Shown: positions 1-9,473, numbered from the stretch's first letter. The stretch: DNA of 64,000 nucleotides from Rhizobium sophoriradicis (GCF_003939025.1 NZ_RQIH01000015.1:100129-164128); one strand, 5' to 3'. Notes: a model not told the origin generated them from the letters alone. Made by a program: numbers and translations.

Positions 1-827
1 CGATAGCCGCTTATAAAGCTGCCAGCGCCGATTGCATCATCGCCATCGGCGGCGGCTCGACCATCGGGCTCGGTAAGGCGATCGCCTATCGCAACGACGC
101 GCCGCAGATCGTCGTTGCGACCACCTATGCGGGTTCGGAAGTGACGCCGATCCTCGGCCAGACCGAGAATGGCGTAAAGACGACGGTCCGGCATCCGCGC
201 ATCCTGCCGGAAGTCGTGATCTACGATCCCGATCTGACGCTCGGCCTACCGGTCGCCATGAGTATCAGCAGCGGTCTCAATGCAATGGCGCATGCAGTCG
301 AGGGACTTTATGCGCAGGACCGCAACCCGATCTCGTCCATGATGGCGATGGAGGGCATCCGCGCACTGAAGCAGTCGCTGCCAAAAATCCTGTTGCGGCC
401 GAGTGACATCGATGCCCGCAGCCAAGCGCTCTACGGCTCCTGGCTGTGCGGAACGGTGCTTGGAGCTGTTGGAATGGCGCTGCATCACAAGCTCTGTCAC
501 ACGCTGGGCGGCAGTTTTGACCTGCCGCACGCGGAAACCCACGCTGTCCTGCTGCCGCATTCTGCAGCCTACAATGCAAAGGCCGCCGCCGAGGCTCTGG
601 CACCTGCGGCCGATCTGTTCGGCGGGCCAATAGGCGGCGGGTTGCATACGTTCGCCGCGTCGCTCGGTGCGCCGCTCACGCTGAAGGATCTGGGGATGAA
701 GGAGGCGGATCTCGACCGTGCGGCCGAACTCGCTACCCGGGCGCCTTACTGGAACCCGCGTCCGATCGAGCAGCAAGCGATCCGCGCCCTGTTGCAAGCT
801 GCCTGGGAAGGCGCGCCGCCGCAATGA
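1..827 (+). CDS. maleylacetate reductase, C-terminal part (cut by window edge)
   Basis: The reading frame is open from base 3, so the gene starts outside the window; about 274 residues remain of a family usually near 350. The protein is an iron-type alcohol dehydrogenase homologue. The nucleotide-binding segment GGGSTIGLGKA is visible near the left edge and the HHKLCHTLGG segment lies in the C-terminal helical domain. Maleylacetate reductase uses NAD(P)H to reduce maleylacetate to 3-oxoadipate in the cytoplasm. The next gene, overlapping by ATGA, is a hydroxyquinol 1,2-dioxygenase, which makes maleylacetate; this pairing supports the call over a general alcohol dehydrogenase. Confidence 0.9.
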   Translation, partial: IAAYKAASADCIIAIGGGSTIGLGKAIAYRNDAPQIVVATTYAGSEVTPILGQTENGVKTTVRHPRILPEVVIYDPDLTLGLPVAMSISSGLNAMAHAVEGLYAQDRNPISSMMAMEGIRALKQSLPKILLRPSDIDARSQALYGSWLCGTVLGAVGMALHHKLCHTLGGSFDLPHAETHAVLLPHSAAYNAKAAAEALAPAADLFGGPIGGGLHTFAASLGAPLTLKDLGMKEADLDRAAELATRAPYWNPRPIEQQAIRALLQAAWEGAPPQ

Positions 828-847
828 CCCATCGGGAGGAACATGCC

Positions 848-1699
848 ATGTCCGGATATTTCAGCGAGGAGAAATCCGTTGAAACCGTCAATGCGAGGAT
901 GGGGAAGGACATCAACCCGCGTCTGGCGGAAGTCATGGCGTCGTTGGTCAAGCACCTCCACGCCTTTGCCAGGGATGTCGCCCTCTCCCAGGCCGAGTGG
1001 GAACTGGCGATCGACTTCCTCACCCGTACCGGCCATCTGTGCGATGACGAGCGGCAGGAATTCATCCTGCTCAGCGATACGCTCGGCTTTTCCATGCTCG
1101 TGGATGCGATCAACAACCGTCGCCCGCCGGGCGCGACAGAAAACACCGTATTCGGGCCGTTTCACGTCGAGGGCGCGCCGGTCCGGCAGATGGGCGACAA
1201 TATCTCCCTCGACGGAAAGGGCGAGAGCTGCCTATTTAATGGCCGCGTGCTCGACCTTGAGGGACGGCCGATAAAGGGTGCTCGCATCGACGTCTGGTCC
1301 GACAATGCCGATGGCTTTTATGATGTGCAGCAGCCCGACACCCAGCCGAAATGGAACAATCGCGGCATCTTCATTACCGGCCCGGACGGCGTCTACAGCT
1401 TCGTCGGCATCAAGCCGGTCTCCTATCCGATCCCGGACGATGGCCCCGTCGGCCAGATGCTGAAAGCGCTCGGCCGACATCCATACCGGCCTGCCCATAC
1501 CCACTATCTGGTCACCGCCGAAGGTTACCAGAAGCTCGTCACCCACACCTTTGTCGGCGATGATAACTATCTAGGTTCAGATACGGTATTCGGGGTTAAG
1601 TCGAGCCTCGTGGCGCCGTTCGAAAGGATCGAAGACGGCCAGACGATTTGGCGTTCAGATTTCGATTTCATTCTGACTCCAGTGGATCGGACGCGGTGA
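848..1699 (+). CDS. hydroxyquinol 1,2-dioxygenase (intradiol)
   Basis: A 283-residue intradiol ring-cleavage dioxygenase that opens hydroxyquinol (1,2,4-trihydroxybenzene) to maleylacetate using non-haem Fe(III). The expected four iron ligands are visible: Tyr158 (DGFYDV), Tyr193 (SYPIPDDGP), His217 and His219 (RPAHTHY). An N-terminal helical dioxygenase domain precedes the catalytic domain. I chose ATG 848 because GGGAGGA (834-840) sits 7 bases upstream; an in-frame ATG at 824, overlapping the stop of the preceding gene, is possible but has no such site. With maleylacetate reductase it forms the last two steps before 3-oxoadipate. Catechol or chlorocatechol dioxygenase is the alternative, less likely from the context. 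Confidence 0.88.
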   Translation: MSGYFSEEKSVETVNARMGKDINPRLAEVMASLVKHLHAFARDVALSQAEWELAIDFLTRTGHLCDDERQEFILLSDTLGFSMLVDAINNRRPPGATENTVFGPFHVEGAPVRQMGDNISLDGKGESCLFNGRVLDLEGRPIKGARIDVWSDNADGFYDVQQPDTQPKWNNRGIFITGPDGVYSFVGIKPVSYPIPDDGPVGQMLKALGRHPYRPAHTHYLVTAEGYQKLVTHTFVGDDNYLGSDTVFGVKSSLVAPFERIEDGQTIWRSDFDFILTPVDRTR

Positions 1700-2035
1700 G
1701 TATTTTGAGGCGCGCAATAAATTGCGGAAGGGACGCATTGCTTTTTACACTGCACGTCCTCGCTTGAGCGGGGTATCGTCCTCAAAAGGTAAGAATCCCA
1801 ACCGACACGTGGTGTGACTTGCACGAAAATCGAGCTATGCCGCAGGCGGTACACAGAACAGAGCCTGTCGGCGGCGAAACCTGTGCGATCGCCATGTTCA
1901 GGGCGGCGCGTGCGGAAGTCAGTCCGGGGCCGGTGGCGACAATCGATACCGGATCCGTCTGCAGAGTAGAAGTCGGGCGATTTAGGGATGCGCTGGCAGG
2001 CTGAGTTACGACTCAATCCAAAATAAATTCATTGG
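1700..2035. other. intergenic stretch without a supported gene
   Basis: Between the convergent hydroxyquinol dioxygenase and RraA-like genes. Short open frames exist on both strands, but none has a convincing ribosome site or recognisable protein. No clear hairpin with a T-run is seen. Confidence 0.5.
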
Positions 2036-2782
2036 CTAAGTTGTTCCCAGGCGGTTTGTTTTGCGCCACTCTTCGTACTCTCCGCGGGCATCGTCATGCA
2101 GCGGATAGTAGCGCTGCAACGACCCGCCCGCCATCAGCTTCACTCGCGAGAATTCCTCCCAATCATGATGCTTCTGCGATTCTTCGATTACCACCGAGGC
2201 CATTGCGACTGGAAGCACCACCACCCCATCATCGTCGGCGACGATGATGTCTCCGGGGATTACCGTGACACCGCCGCAGGCAATCGGAACGTTGACGGCG
2301 TTGGGATAGATGCCAGTCTGCACATGATAGTTGGGCGTCCAGCCGCGCAGCCATAAAGGCAGATCCAGCTTCTCGACATTGGGCCGGTCGCGCATGCACC
2401 CATCAATCACGATCCCAGCGCCGCCTCGGCCCTTGAAATAGGTCGACATCATATCACCGAAGACGCCCGAACTCATGTCGGCGCGCGCGTCGACCACGAC
2501 CACATCGCCCTCCTGCACGTGATAAAGCACATGGCGGTGCAGCTGCGTCTCCGGATCGGCATATTCTCCCTCGGTGAAGAGGTCCGGCCGCTGCGGCAAG
2601 AATTGAAGCGTCAGGGCCGGCCCGACGATCGACTTTCCGCGATTCTGCGACACCGGACCGACCATGTGCGGATTGCGGAAGCCCATGTGGCCAAGCGTGC
2701 CGGAAACCGTCGCGGCGCCGATCTCCTTCAGTGCGTCGATCAGCTCTTTGGACGGTCGCGTAATGTCGGGCGTATGGGTCAT
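2036..2782 (-). CDS. RraA-like aldolase/decarboxylase (HMG aldolase family)
   Basis: A 248-residue protein of the RraA / 4-hydroxy-4-methyl-2-oxoglutarate aldolase fold. The family pattern is present: GD at 109-110, followed by the Arg131-Asp132 pair (GCMRD) that binds the pyruvyl moiety and metal, and a later GDIIVADDDGVVVLP segment. Many relatives are annotated as ribonuclease activity regulators, but metal-dependent pyruvate aldolase or oxaloacetate decarboxylase chemistry is better documented for the fold. It is the last gene of the minus-strand sugar-importer operon, just after an acid-sugar dehydratase. I infer that it cleaves the 2-keto-3-deoxy acid made by that dehydratase. Confidence 0.75.
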   Translation of the reverse strand: MTHTPDITRPSKELIDALKEIGAATVSGTLGHMGFRNPHMVGPVSQNRGKSIVGPALTLQFLPQRPDLFTEGEYADPETQLHRHVLYHVQEGDVVVVDARADMSSGVFGDMMSTYFKGRGGAGIVIDGCMRDRPNVEKLDLPLWLRGWTPNYHVQTGIYPNAVNVPIACGGVTVIPGDIIVADDDGVVVLPVAMASVVIEESQKHHDWEEFSRVKLMAGGSLQRYYPLHDDARGEYEEWRKTNRLGTT

Positions 2783-2803
2783 TTTAGGCTCCGGTGGATG
2801 AAA

Positions 2804-3967
2804 CTACCAGTTTGTGACAGAACCGTCGCGGCGCTTCAGGTGAGGCGCTTCCCAGAAACGAAAGCTCTCCGCCTTGACCGCCTCTTCGTTGACCTCGACG
2901 CCAAGCCCCGGCTGATCGCTGACCGGGTAGTCGGGGCCGTCGAGCCGTGGTTGCACGGGGAAGAAGTCGGAATTATCGAAGCCCAGCTTTGCCTCTGGCG
3001 CTCTGGTCTCGAGCCAGGCGAAATTCGGCACAGCGGCGGCGAGATGGATAGTCGCGGCCGTGCAGACTGGGCCTAGCGGATTGTGCGGCATCAGGTCCAC
3101 ATAGTGCGCCTCGCTCCAACCAGCGACCTTCATCGCTTCGGTGAGCCCGCCAACATTGCAGACATCGAGCCGGTTGAACTGATGGATGCCGCGCTCGACG
3201 TAGGGCAGGAATTGCCATTTGCTGGCAAATTCCTCACCGATGGCGAACGGGATGTCGGTCATCGTGCGTAGGGATTCGTAGGCCTCGGGTGTCTCGTCCC
3301 GTATCGGCTCCTCAAGGAAATCAAGCACGCCGCGGCCGAGCTTGTTGCAGAAGCTCGCCGCCTCTGCCACCGAGAGCCGATGATGATAGTCGATGCCGAG
3401 GACGACGTCGTCGCCCAGCGCCTCGCGCGCCTTGTTCAGCATCGTCGCGGTTGCGCCGATCGACTCGCGCGGCTCAAAAATGTCGTTGCTGTTTTGCCCG
3501 ATGGGGAAGAAGCGGATCGCCTGCCATCCTTGTGCACGTAGTTCGCGGGCGCGTTCGATGGCTACTTCGCCCTCGGCCTCGTCGCCGGTCGAGGCGAAGG
3601 TGGGAATGCGGTCGCGCTGCTTGCCGCCCAAGAGTTCGTAAGCCGGCACCCCCAGCGCCTTGCCCTTGATGTCGTGAAGGGCAATGTCGATGGCAGAAAT
3701 CGCCGCCTGCAGAACCCGCCCGCCTTCGAAGTATTGGCTGCGATAGATTTCCTGCCAGATCCGACCGATCTGCATCGAGTCGCGGCCGATGAGAAACTCG
3801 CGATAATGCTCAATCGCGCCGGCCACGGCCTTTTCGCGACCGCTCAGGCCGCTCTCGCCCCAGCCGAAGACGCCGGTGTCGGTCTCGATCTTGACCAGCA
3901 TCTGGTTGCGCGTTCCTACCCATACCGGATAGGGCTTGATCGCAGTGATCTTAAGCTTCGTAGTCAT
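2804..3967 (-). CDS. mandelate racemase/enolase-superfamily dehydratase (DgoD-like)
   Basis: A 387-residue enolase-superfamily enzyme with an N-terminal capping domain and a TIM barrel. Metal ligands fit Asp193, Glu219 (LEEPI) and Glu245 or Glu246 (GEEF). Asp193-x-His195 (DYHHR) and His295 (MPHNPLGP) are the candidate acid/base residues, as in galactonate/mannonate-type dehydratases; the KxK motif of mandelate racemase is absent (RFFPIG). Such enzymes dehydrate aldonic acids to 2-keto-3-deoxy acids in the cytosol. It sits in one operon with a sugar ABC importer upstream and an RraA-like aldolase downstream, giving an import-dehydrate-cleave route. The substrate cannot be read from sequence. 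Confidence 0.8.
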   Translation of the reverse strand: MTTKLKITAIKPYPVWVGTRNQMLVKIETDTGVFGWGESGLSGREKAVAGAIEHYREFLIGRDSMQIGRIWQEIYRSQYFEGGRVLQAAISAIDIALHDIKGKALGVPAYELLGGKQRDRIPTFASTGDEAEGEVAIERARELRAQGWQAIRFFPIGQNSNDIFEPRESIGATATMLNKAREALGDDVVLGIDYHHRLSVAEAASFCNKLGRGVLDFLEEPIRDETPEAYESLRTMTDIPFAIGEEFASKWQFLPYVERGIHQFNRLDVCNVGGLTEAMKVAGWSEAHYVDLMPHNPLGPVCTAATIHLAAAVPNFAWLETRAPEAKLGFDNSDFFPVQPRLDGPDYPVSDQPGLGVEVNEEAVKAESFRFWEAPHLKRRDGSVTNW

Positions 3968-4000
3968 CCAGGCCCTCGTTTCACACGCATCCGCTTGGCC

Positions 4001-5104
4001 TCAGTGGGCTTTGAGGGCCATTTCTGTTTCGCCGTCGAACAAATGCATCCGCTCCTGATCGAATTCGAGCCAGATCCGTTCGTCGGGCGCGACGGCAATG
4101 GTCGGCGGCACGCTGACATTGACGATTGCGCCGGACAGAAACGCCTGTACGAAGGTGACGTCTCCGGTCGGCTCTACCGTATAAGCCTTGGCAGGGACAC
4201 TTCCAGGCGTCGCGCTCTTGTGCAGCTTGATCGTCGAGTGACGGGCGCCGAGCACGATTCTCTTGCTTCTTGCCCTCGCGACCTTTTGGGCGTTGGTTGG
4301 CGAGAGGTCGAGGCGCCAGCCCTCCGCGCTCGTCAAGACAGTGTTGCCGCTTGCCGTTGATGCCTCCAGCGGAACAAGGCTCATCGCCGGGCTGCCGACG
4401 AAGCTCGCGACGAACATGTTCACCGGATGGGCAAAGACCTGCGCCGGGGAATCATATTGCTGCAGGTAGCCGCCGTTCATCACCGCCATCCTGTCGGCCA
4501 TGGTCACGGCTTCGAGCTGGTCGTGCGTCACGTAGATGATCGTCGCCTTGAGGTCCTGGTGGAAACGCTTGATCTCCGACCGCATTTGCACGCGCAGCTT
4601 AGCGTCGAGATTGGAGAGTGGTTCATCCATCAGGAATACCGCCGGATCGCGAACCAGGGCACGGCCCAGCGCCACCCGCTGCTGTTGCCCGCCCGAAAGT
4701 TCGCGTGGCTTGCGCTCGAGCAATTGCGTCATGTCGAGCACCCGCGCCGCTTCCTTGACCTTCTTGTCGATCTCGTCTCTGGGCAGTTTGCGCATCTGTA
4801 GCGGGAAGGCCAGATTTTTGTAGACCGATTTCTGCGGATAGAGCGCGTAGTTCTGGAACACCATCGCGATATCCCGGTCCTTGGGGTCGAGGTCGTTGAC
4901 CACCCGGTCGCCGATGACGATGTCGCCAGATGTGATGGGGATGAGCCCCGCCACAAGGTTGAGCGTGGTCGTCTTGCCGCAGCCTGAAGGGCCGACGAGC
5001 GCTACGAATTCGCCGTCGTTGACCGTCAGCGAAACATTGTTGACAGCTTTGAAGCTGCCATAGGTCTTGACCAGATTTTTGAGGACCACGTGGGCCACCG
5101 GCAA
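4001..5104 (-). CDS. carbohydrate ABC importer ATPase (UgpC/MsmK type)
   Basis: A 367-residue ATPase that powers the importer encoded just upstream. The Walker A motif GPSGCGKTT is near residue 38, the signature is LSGGQQQRV, the Walker B segment is VFLMDEPLSNLDAKLR, and the switch His is in VTHDQ. The C-terminal third is the TOBE-type regulatory domain typical of the MalK/UgpC group (CUT1 family). It follows the inner-membrane permease gene by 4 bases. The dehydratase gene follows after 33 bases. Confidence 0.92.
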   Translation of the reverse strand: MPVAHVVLKNLVKTYGSFKAVNNVSLTVNDGEFVALVGPSGCGKTTTLNLVAGLIPITSGDIVIGDRVVNDLDPKDRDIAMVFQNYALYPQKSVYKNLAFPLQMRKLPRDEIDKKVKEAARVLDMTQLLERKPRELSGGQQQRVALGRALVRDPAVFLMDEPLSNLDAKLRVQMRSEIKRFHQDLKATIIYVTHDQLEAVTMADRMAVMNGGYLQQYDSPAQVFAHPVNMFVASFVGSPAMSLVPLEASTASGNTVLTSAEGWRLDLSPTNAQKVARARSKRIVLGARHSTIKLHKSATPGSVPAKAYTVEPTGDVTFVQAFLSGAIVNVSVPPTIAVAPDERIWLEFDQERMHLFDGETEMALKAH

Positions 5105-5108
5105 CTCC

Positions 5109-5999
5109 CTAGTGCTTGACTGCGCCTTCCGTGAGGGCGCGTACGAAGTATCGTTGCAGGACGAGGAACAGGACCACGACCGGCACGCTCATCATGAAGC
5201 TGGCCGCCATCAGGCCCGGAAAGTCCGTCGTATTTTCTGAAAAGAAGCGCTGGATGCCGACCGGCAGTGTCAACTGGTCGTTTTTGGAGAGGAAGGTGTA
5301 GGCGTAGATGTACTCGTTCCACGCACCGATGAAGGAATAGATCGCCGTGGCGATGATGCCCGGCGCCGAAAGCGGCATGACGATCAGGAGAAAGGCCTGG
5401 AACCGCGTTGCCCCGTCGATGCGCGCGGCCTGCTCGAGTTGCACCGGGATGTTGTCGTAGAATCCCTTAAGGAGCCAGATTGCCAGCGGCAGGCCGAATG
5501 TGAGGTAGGTGAGGACGAGCGACCCATGCGTGTTCACCAGCCCGATTGCGCGCATCAGGATGAAGAGCGGCACAAGAAAGATCACTGCCGGGAACATGTT
5601 CCGAAGCAAGACGGCGAAGAACAGAAAGTTGCGGCCCGGGAAGGTGAAGCGCGAAAACGCGTAGGCCGCGGGAACCGCCACGATCACCGAAAGGATGGTC
5701 GTGGCGGTGGAGACAAAAAGGCTGTTCCAGAAGAAGCGCAAGAAGTCCTGGCCGACGCTGTTTTGCGGATCGAGCAGCTTTCGGTAGCTGGCGAGGGTGG
5801 GCTGGTCCGGCCACCATTGCGGTGGGAATTGCATGGCCGCGAAGCCGGACTTGATCGAGGTGATCAGCATCCAGATCATTGGTAATGCGGTGTAAAGCAG
5901 CATGAACACCAGGAAGATACGTCCGCCCCATCGCCATCCGTCGATGCGCATACGGCGACGGGCGTGGGCACGATGAGCAGTCTCGGCGTTCGTGCTCAT
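5109..5999 (-). CDS. carbohydrate ABC importer permease (MalG-like)
   Basis: A 296-residue inner-membrane permease with six likely membrane helices. The EAA loop that contacts the ATPase is recognisable as EQAARIDGATRFQAF...PLSAPG. A basic cytoplasmic N-terminus (AHARRRMRIDGWRWGG) precedes the first helix. Its start overlaps the stop of the other permease by ATGA, so the two are translationally coupled. It pairs with the MalF-like subunit to form the channel. Confidence 0.9.
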   Translation of the reverse strand: MSTNAETAHRAHARRRMRIDGWRWGGRIFLVFMLLYTALPMIWMLITSIKSGFAAMQFPPQWWPDQPTLASYRKLLDPQNSVGQDFLRFFWNSLFVSTATTILSVIVAVPAAYAFSRFTFPGRNFLFFAVLLRNMFPAVIFLVPLFILMRAIGLVNTHGSLVLTYLTFGLPLAIWLLKGFYDNIPVQLEQAARIDGATRFQAFLLIVMPLSAPGIIATAIYSFIGAWNEYIYAYTFLSKNDQLTLPVGIQRFFSENTTDFPGLMAASFMMSVPVVVLFLVLQRYFVRALTEGAVKH

Positions 6000-6955
6000 T
6001 GGCTCTCGTCCTTCCGCTCGTTACCGTTCAGCGCACGGACGTAGAAGTAGCCGAGCGACATCAGGATCAGGAACAGCAGCACCGAATAGGCCGATGCCAC
6101 CCCCCAGCGCTGGCGGCCGAAGGCGAGTTCGTAAATGTGGGTGATCCAGATATGTGATGCGTTCGAAGGCCCGCCGCCCGTCATGATCCATGGGATGATG
6201 AAAGAATTGAAGTTGGCTACTGCAAGCAGAAGGACCGTCACCGTCGACACGTTTCTCAGGTGCGGAAACGTTACGTGCCAGAACCGTTGCCATGCGTTGG
6301 CACCGTCGACCTTTGCGGCGCGCAGCAACTGGTCGGGTACCGTCTGCAGGCCGGCCATCATCATGATCATGGCAAACGGGAACTCCCGCCAAATATTGAC
6401 GACAATCAGCGAGGGCAGCACTGTGCCGACGCTGTCGATAAAATTCGGCGGCCTGTCTGCCCATCCGAGGCCGACCAGCACCGCGCCAACTATCCCAAAG
6501 TCGGAGTGGTAGATCCACTTCCAGATATAGGACGCGGCGACCGCGCTGATGACCCAAGGAATGATCAAGATGGCGCGCAGGATGCCTCGGCCGACAAATT
6601 CACGATGGAGAGCCAGGGCGCAGGCGTAGCCAAGGACAAATGCGATCAAAGTTGACGCCAGTGTCCAGATTAGAGTGTTCGAGGTGACCTTCCAAAACAC
6701 CGGGCTTGTGAGAATTGCGGTGTAGTTGTCGAAGCCGACGAAGATCTTGTCCCGGAGCTGCAGGCCAGGCGGAGTATTAAAGAACGACAGCTCGATCGTG
6801 TAGTAGATCGGGTAGGCTATGACGATGAGCATCACGGCGAGCGCAGGCAGCACGTAAGCGTAGTCAGCGCGATGCTCCCACGTCTTTCGCAGGGCGCCGA
6901 GCCTATCGGGTTTTGGTCTTTGCCGAGGCTCGGCCTTGCCAGTCAAGATCGTCAC
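5996..6955 (-). CDS. carbohydrate ABC importer permease (MalF-like)
   Basis: A 319-residue permease, with a basic N-terminal tail and then about six membrane helices. The EAA motif appears as LLRAAKVDGANAWQRFWHVTFPHL. It lies directly after the binding-protein gene and overlaps the MalG-like permease by 4 bases. It lacks the large periplasmic loop of E. coli MalF, as is usual for CUT1 importers outside enterobacteria. Confidence 0.9.
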   Translation of the reverse strand: MTILTGKAEPRQRPKPDRLGALRKTWEHRADYAYVLPALAVMLIVIAYPIYYTIELSFFNTPPGLQLRDKIFVGFDNYTAILTSPVFWKVTSNTLIWTLASTLIAFVLGYACALALHREFVGRGILRAILIIPWVISAVAASYIWKWIYHSDFGIVGAVLVGLGWADRPPNFIDSVGTVLPSLIVVNIWREFPFAMIMMMAGLQTVPDQLLRAAKVDGANAWQRFWHVTFPHLRNVSTVTVLLLAVANFNSFIIPWIMTGGGPSNASHIWITHIYELAFGRQRWGVASAYSVLLFLILMSLGYFYVRALNGNERKDESQ

Positions 6956-7028
6956 TGTGCCGTGCCCTTATTCTTCGGAGAAAACCGGCTGCAATCGAGG
7001 CGCAGCCGGTCAGAGCGTCAGGCTTGGA

Positions 7029-8507
7029 CTAGAGTCCGCCGTCCATCAGGTCTTCTACCTTCTTGGCTGCGTCGTCCGCCGCTTGGTCGACGGTCATGGC
7101 TCCGGTCAGGGCATTTTGCAGCATGTCCGGGATGATGATGTTCATGATCTCGGGGGACTGTGGCAGCGCCGGGAAGGGGATGCCGTATGGCAGCATCGAG
7201 GTCGTGACATCGAGGAACTTGATGCTGTCCAGACGTTCCTTCATCCATTTGGTCTTGAAGCCGTTAAGGTTCCCCGGGTTCGACCCGGCATAAGCCATCT
7301 TCAGCGACCATTCGGGGCTCGTCCACATGCAGATGATGGCTTTTGCAGCCGGCTCGTCTACCTTGCCGCCCTCAACATATTCGGGCTTCAGGATGTGAAT
7401 GTTGGAGCCGCCGAACACGACGGCACGCTTGCCGTCCGGGCCGGTCGGAATGAGGCCGTAGCGCATGTTGTCGATCACCGTCTGCGCCTTGTCCTTGTCG
7501 GTATCCGTCGCCTTTTTCTGCAGATCGAGCATGACGTTGTAGTCGGACGGATGCGAGATCATCATGCCGAGCTGGCCAGCGAGGAACAGAGGCTGGTTGT
7601 CGGCCTGCTGGTTGGTGAGCGCCGAAACCGGAACCGACTTGTCGCGTACATACATATCGTAGGAGGCTTGCAATGCCGCCTTGCTCTGCGGGCTATTGAG
7701 CTGAACCTCCTTATAGGTCGGGTTGGCAGTAGCTTCGTCGAAAACGCCGCCGCCATAGGCCCACAGCTGCGGCATGAAGCGGTATGGCGTATTTCCGGCA
7801 TTCTTGCGAGCCACGAGGCCGTATCCAGCAATGCCGAGCTTGTCGTGGATCTGCTTGGAATACTTGACGACGTCGTCCCAGGTTGCCGGGGCCTTGTCCG
7901 GATCGAGGCCTGCACGCTTGAAGATGTCGGCATTCCAGATGAACGCCATCGTCTCGTTGTTAGTTGGAATGCCGTAGGTCTCCCCCTCCCAGCTTACAGC
8001 CTTCATTGCGCCGGGCCAGAAATCCTCGGCCGAATATCCTACGTCCTCGGGTTTGAGAGGCTGCAAATAGCCCTTCGCGGCGAACTCGGTACCACCCAGG
8101 ATTTGCAGGCGAACCGCCATGGGCGCTGCATTGCCAAGGAGCGCGGTCCGGAACTTGTCCAGCAGGTCATTGTAGGTGAGGGCTTGTTCCTCAAGCTGGA
8201 TGTTTGGATAGGTTTTGCGGAAGGTCTCGAAGAAGTCCTTGTAATACTGGCGCAGGAGGTCGGGGTCGCCCTCGAACACGCCCTGATACCAGAAAGTCAG
8301 TCGCCCCTTGTAGTCGAGCGGGGTGACCTTGGAGCAATCGGCCGCCGTGTCAAACTCCTGTGTCCCCGCAATGGAGCGCACATATTGCGGCGACCACTTG
8401 CTCAAGTCGACCGGCGCGCTGAGCGCAGACACGGACATCAACGATACCATCAAAGCAGTGGATACAGTGCCGCGTACCACGACACCGCCGAGCGAAAGAC
8501 TCGTCAT
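7029..8507 (-). CDS. extracellular solute-binding protein, family 1
   Basis: A 492-residue periplasmic binding protein for the sugar importer that follows it. ATG 8507 is preferred over an upstream in-frame start because TGGGAGAA lies just ahead and the protein then begins with a clean signal peptide (about 30 residues, ending near ALSAPVD). The mature part has the family 1 pattern of a two-lobed carbohydrate-binding protein. It is longer than the usual 400-440 residues, with extra sequence at the N-terminal side (DLSKWSPQYVRSIAG...). A large or unusual ligand is possible, but nothing identifies it. Confidence 0.87.
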   Translation of the reverse strand: MTSLSLGGVVVRGTVSTALMVSLMSVSALSAPVDLSKWSPQYVRSIAGTQEFDTAADCSKVTPLDYKGRLTFWYQGVFEGDPDLLRQYYKDFFETFRKTYPNIQLEEQALTYNDLLDKFRTALLGNAAPMAVRLQILGGTEFAAKGYLQPLKPEDVGYSAEDFWPGAMKAVSWEGETYGIPTNNETMAFIWNADIFKRAGLDPDKAPATWDDVVKYSKQIHDKLGIAGYGLVARKNAGNTPYRFMPQLWAYGGGVFDEATANPTYKEVQLNSPQSKAALQASYDMYVRDKSVPVSALTNQQADNQPLFLAGQLGMMISHPSDYNVMLDLQKKATDTDKDKAQTVIDNMRYGLIPTGPDGKRAVVFGGSNIHILKPEYVEGGKVDEPAAKAIICMWTSPEWSLKMAYAGSNPGNLNGFKTKWMKERLDSIKFLDVTTSMLPYGIPFPALPQSPEIMNIIIPDMLQNALTGAMTVDQAADDAAKKVEDLMDGGL

Positions 8508-8672
8508 AGGTATTCTCCCAGGTTTGTCCCAAGCCGCTCTCAATCAAGGCGGTCTTGCTCCCAGGCCGTGGGATTCTCCCACTTAATGTATCCCTTCGAC
8601 CTTATCATACGTTTTCACGTCAAAGATTGTCTGTCAACTGAAGAAATCGTACATTGTTTTGAGGGGATTTGC
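8508..8672. promoter_or_regulatory. divergent promoter region of the acid-sugar locus
   Basis: This gap separates the divergent importer operon (minus) and the GntR gene (plus), so promoters for both and the GntR operator are expected here. It is A+T richer than its flanks. AATGTA (from 8586) and TACATT (from 8650) are widely spaced complementary hexamers. I cannot define an operator with confidence. Confidence 0.45.
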
Positions 8673-9422
8673 ATGATATCCCCAGGATATGTGTATGGAT
8701 TGGGGACAGTCTTGGCTGAAACAAGTGAATTTAAAGCACAGCCCCCCGAGGGGATCGACGCTACCGGGGCCTCGAGCGAGGGCGCCTCTGTCTACCAGCT
8801 GATCAGGGACGACATCATCGAAGGGAGGCTCGCGGCCAACGAGCGGCTCGTCATCACCGATCTCGCCCGGCGCCACGGCACCTCGACCAACCCCGTGCGG
8901 GAGGCTTTGCAACTGTTGCGCGGCGAGGGCTTCGTCACCTTCGTTCCCAACCGCGGAGCGCGCGTCCGGCCCATCGATCAGGACTTTGTTCGGGATATCT
9001 ACGAGATAGGCGTTTTGATCGAACCCTCACTGACGCGCTGGTTCGTGAATATGGCCACCGTCGAGGACATTGCTGAACTCGAACGCATCCAGGGCCTGAT
9101 TGAAGAGAACGACTTCGCCGACACGTTCAGGCACAGCGAGCTGGACACCGCCTTCCACACCGTAATGTACCAAAGGCACTACAACCGCCACGCAGCCGAG
9201 CTTTGGTGGAAACATCGCGAAGTGCTTCGAGCCGTGAGCCGGCGTTTCAACTTCACGCTCGCCCGGCGTGCCGCGATCCTTAGCGAGCATCGCGAGCTCA
9301 TCGCGCATGTGAAAGCGGGGAATGCAAACGAAGCAGGCGAACTCATTGCGCGCCATGTCGAGGGCTCCGGCAGGCACATCCTCGAACACATGCGTGCGCG
9401 TAATGCCGCCCGCGCAGGGTAG
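8673..9422 (+). CDS. GntR-family regulator (FCD type)
   Basis: A 249-residue regulator with a winged-helix domain at about residues 28-95 (VYQLIRDDIIEGRLAANERL... TSTNPVREALQLLRGEGFV) and an all-helical FCD ligand domain after it (FHTVMYQ... SEHRELI...). ATG 8673 is preceded by GAGGGGAT (8661-8668). The frame stays open far upstream, but that part is antisense to the binding-protein gene. It is divergent from the sugar importer and points into three acid-sugar dehydratase genes, so it probably represses both sides and is released by a sugar acid or its breakdown product. Confidence 0.87.
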   Translation: MISPGYVYGLGTVLAETSEFKAQPPEGIDATGASSEGASVYQLIRDDIIEGRLAANERLVITDLARRHGTSTNPVREALQLLRGEGFVTFVPNRGARVRPIDQDFVRDIYEIGVLIEPSLTRWFVNMATVEDIAELERIQGLIEENDFADTFRHSELDTAFHTVMYQRHYNRHAAELWWKHREVLRAVSRRFNFTLARRAAILSEHRELIAHVKAGNANEAGELIARHVEGSGRHILEHMRARNAARAG

Positions 9423-9473
9423 AATACCGGGCCTGGAATATCGTTTATCCCGACCACTTGAAGGGCAGTTGAG

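Noticed and set aside
1567..2016. Minus-strand 149-codon frame after the hydroxyquinol dioxygenase
   Set aside because: Its first half is antisense to the dioxygenase and no ribosome site or family match is evident.
6936..8672. A very long plus-strand open frame running into the GntR gene
   Set aside because: It is antisense to the intact binding-protein gene, begins with TTG without need, and shows no family pattern; only the part from 8673 is real.
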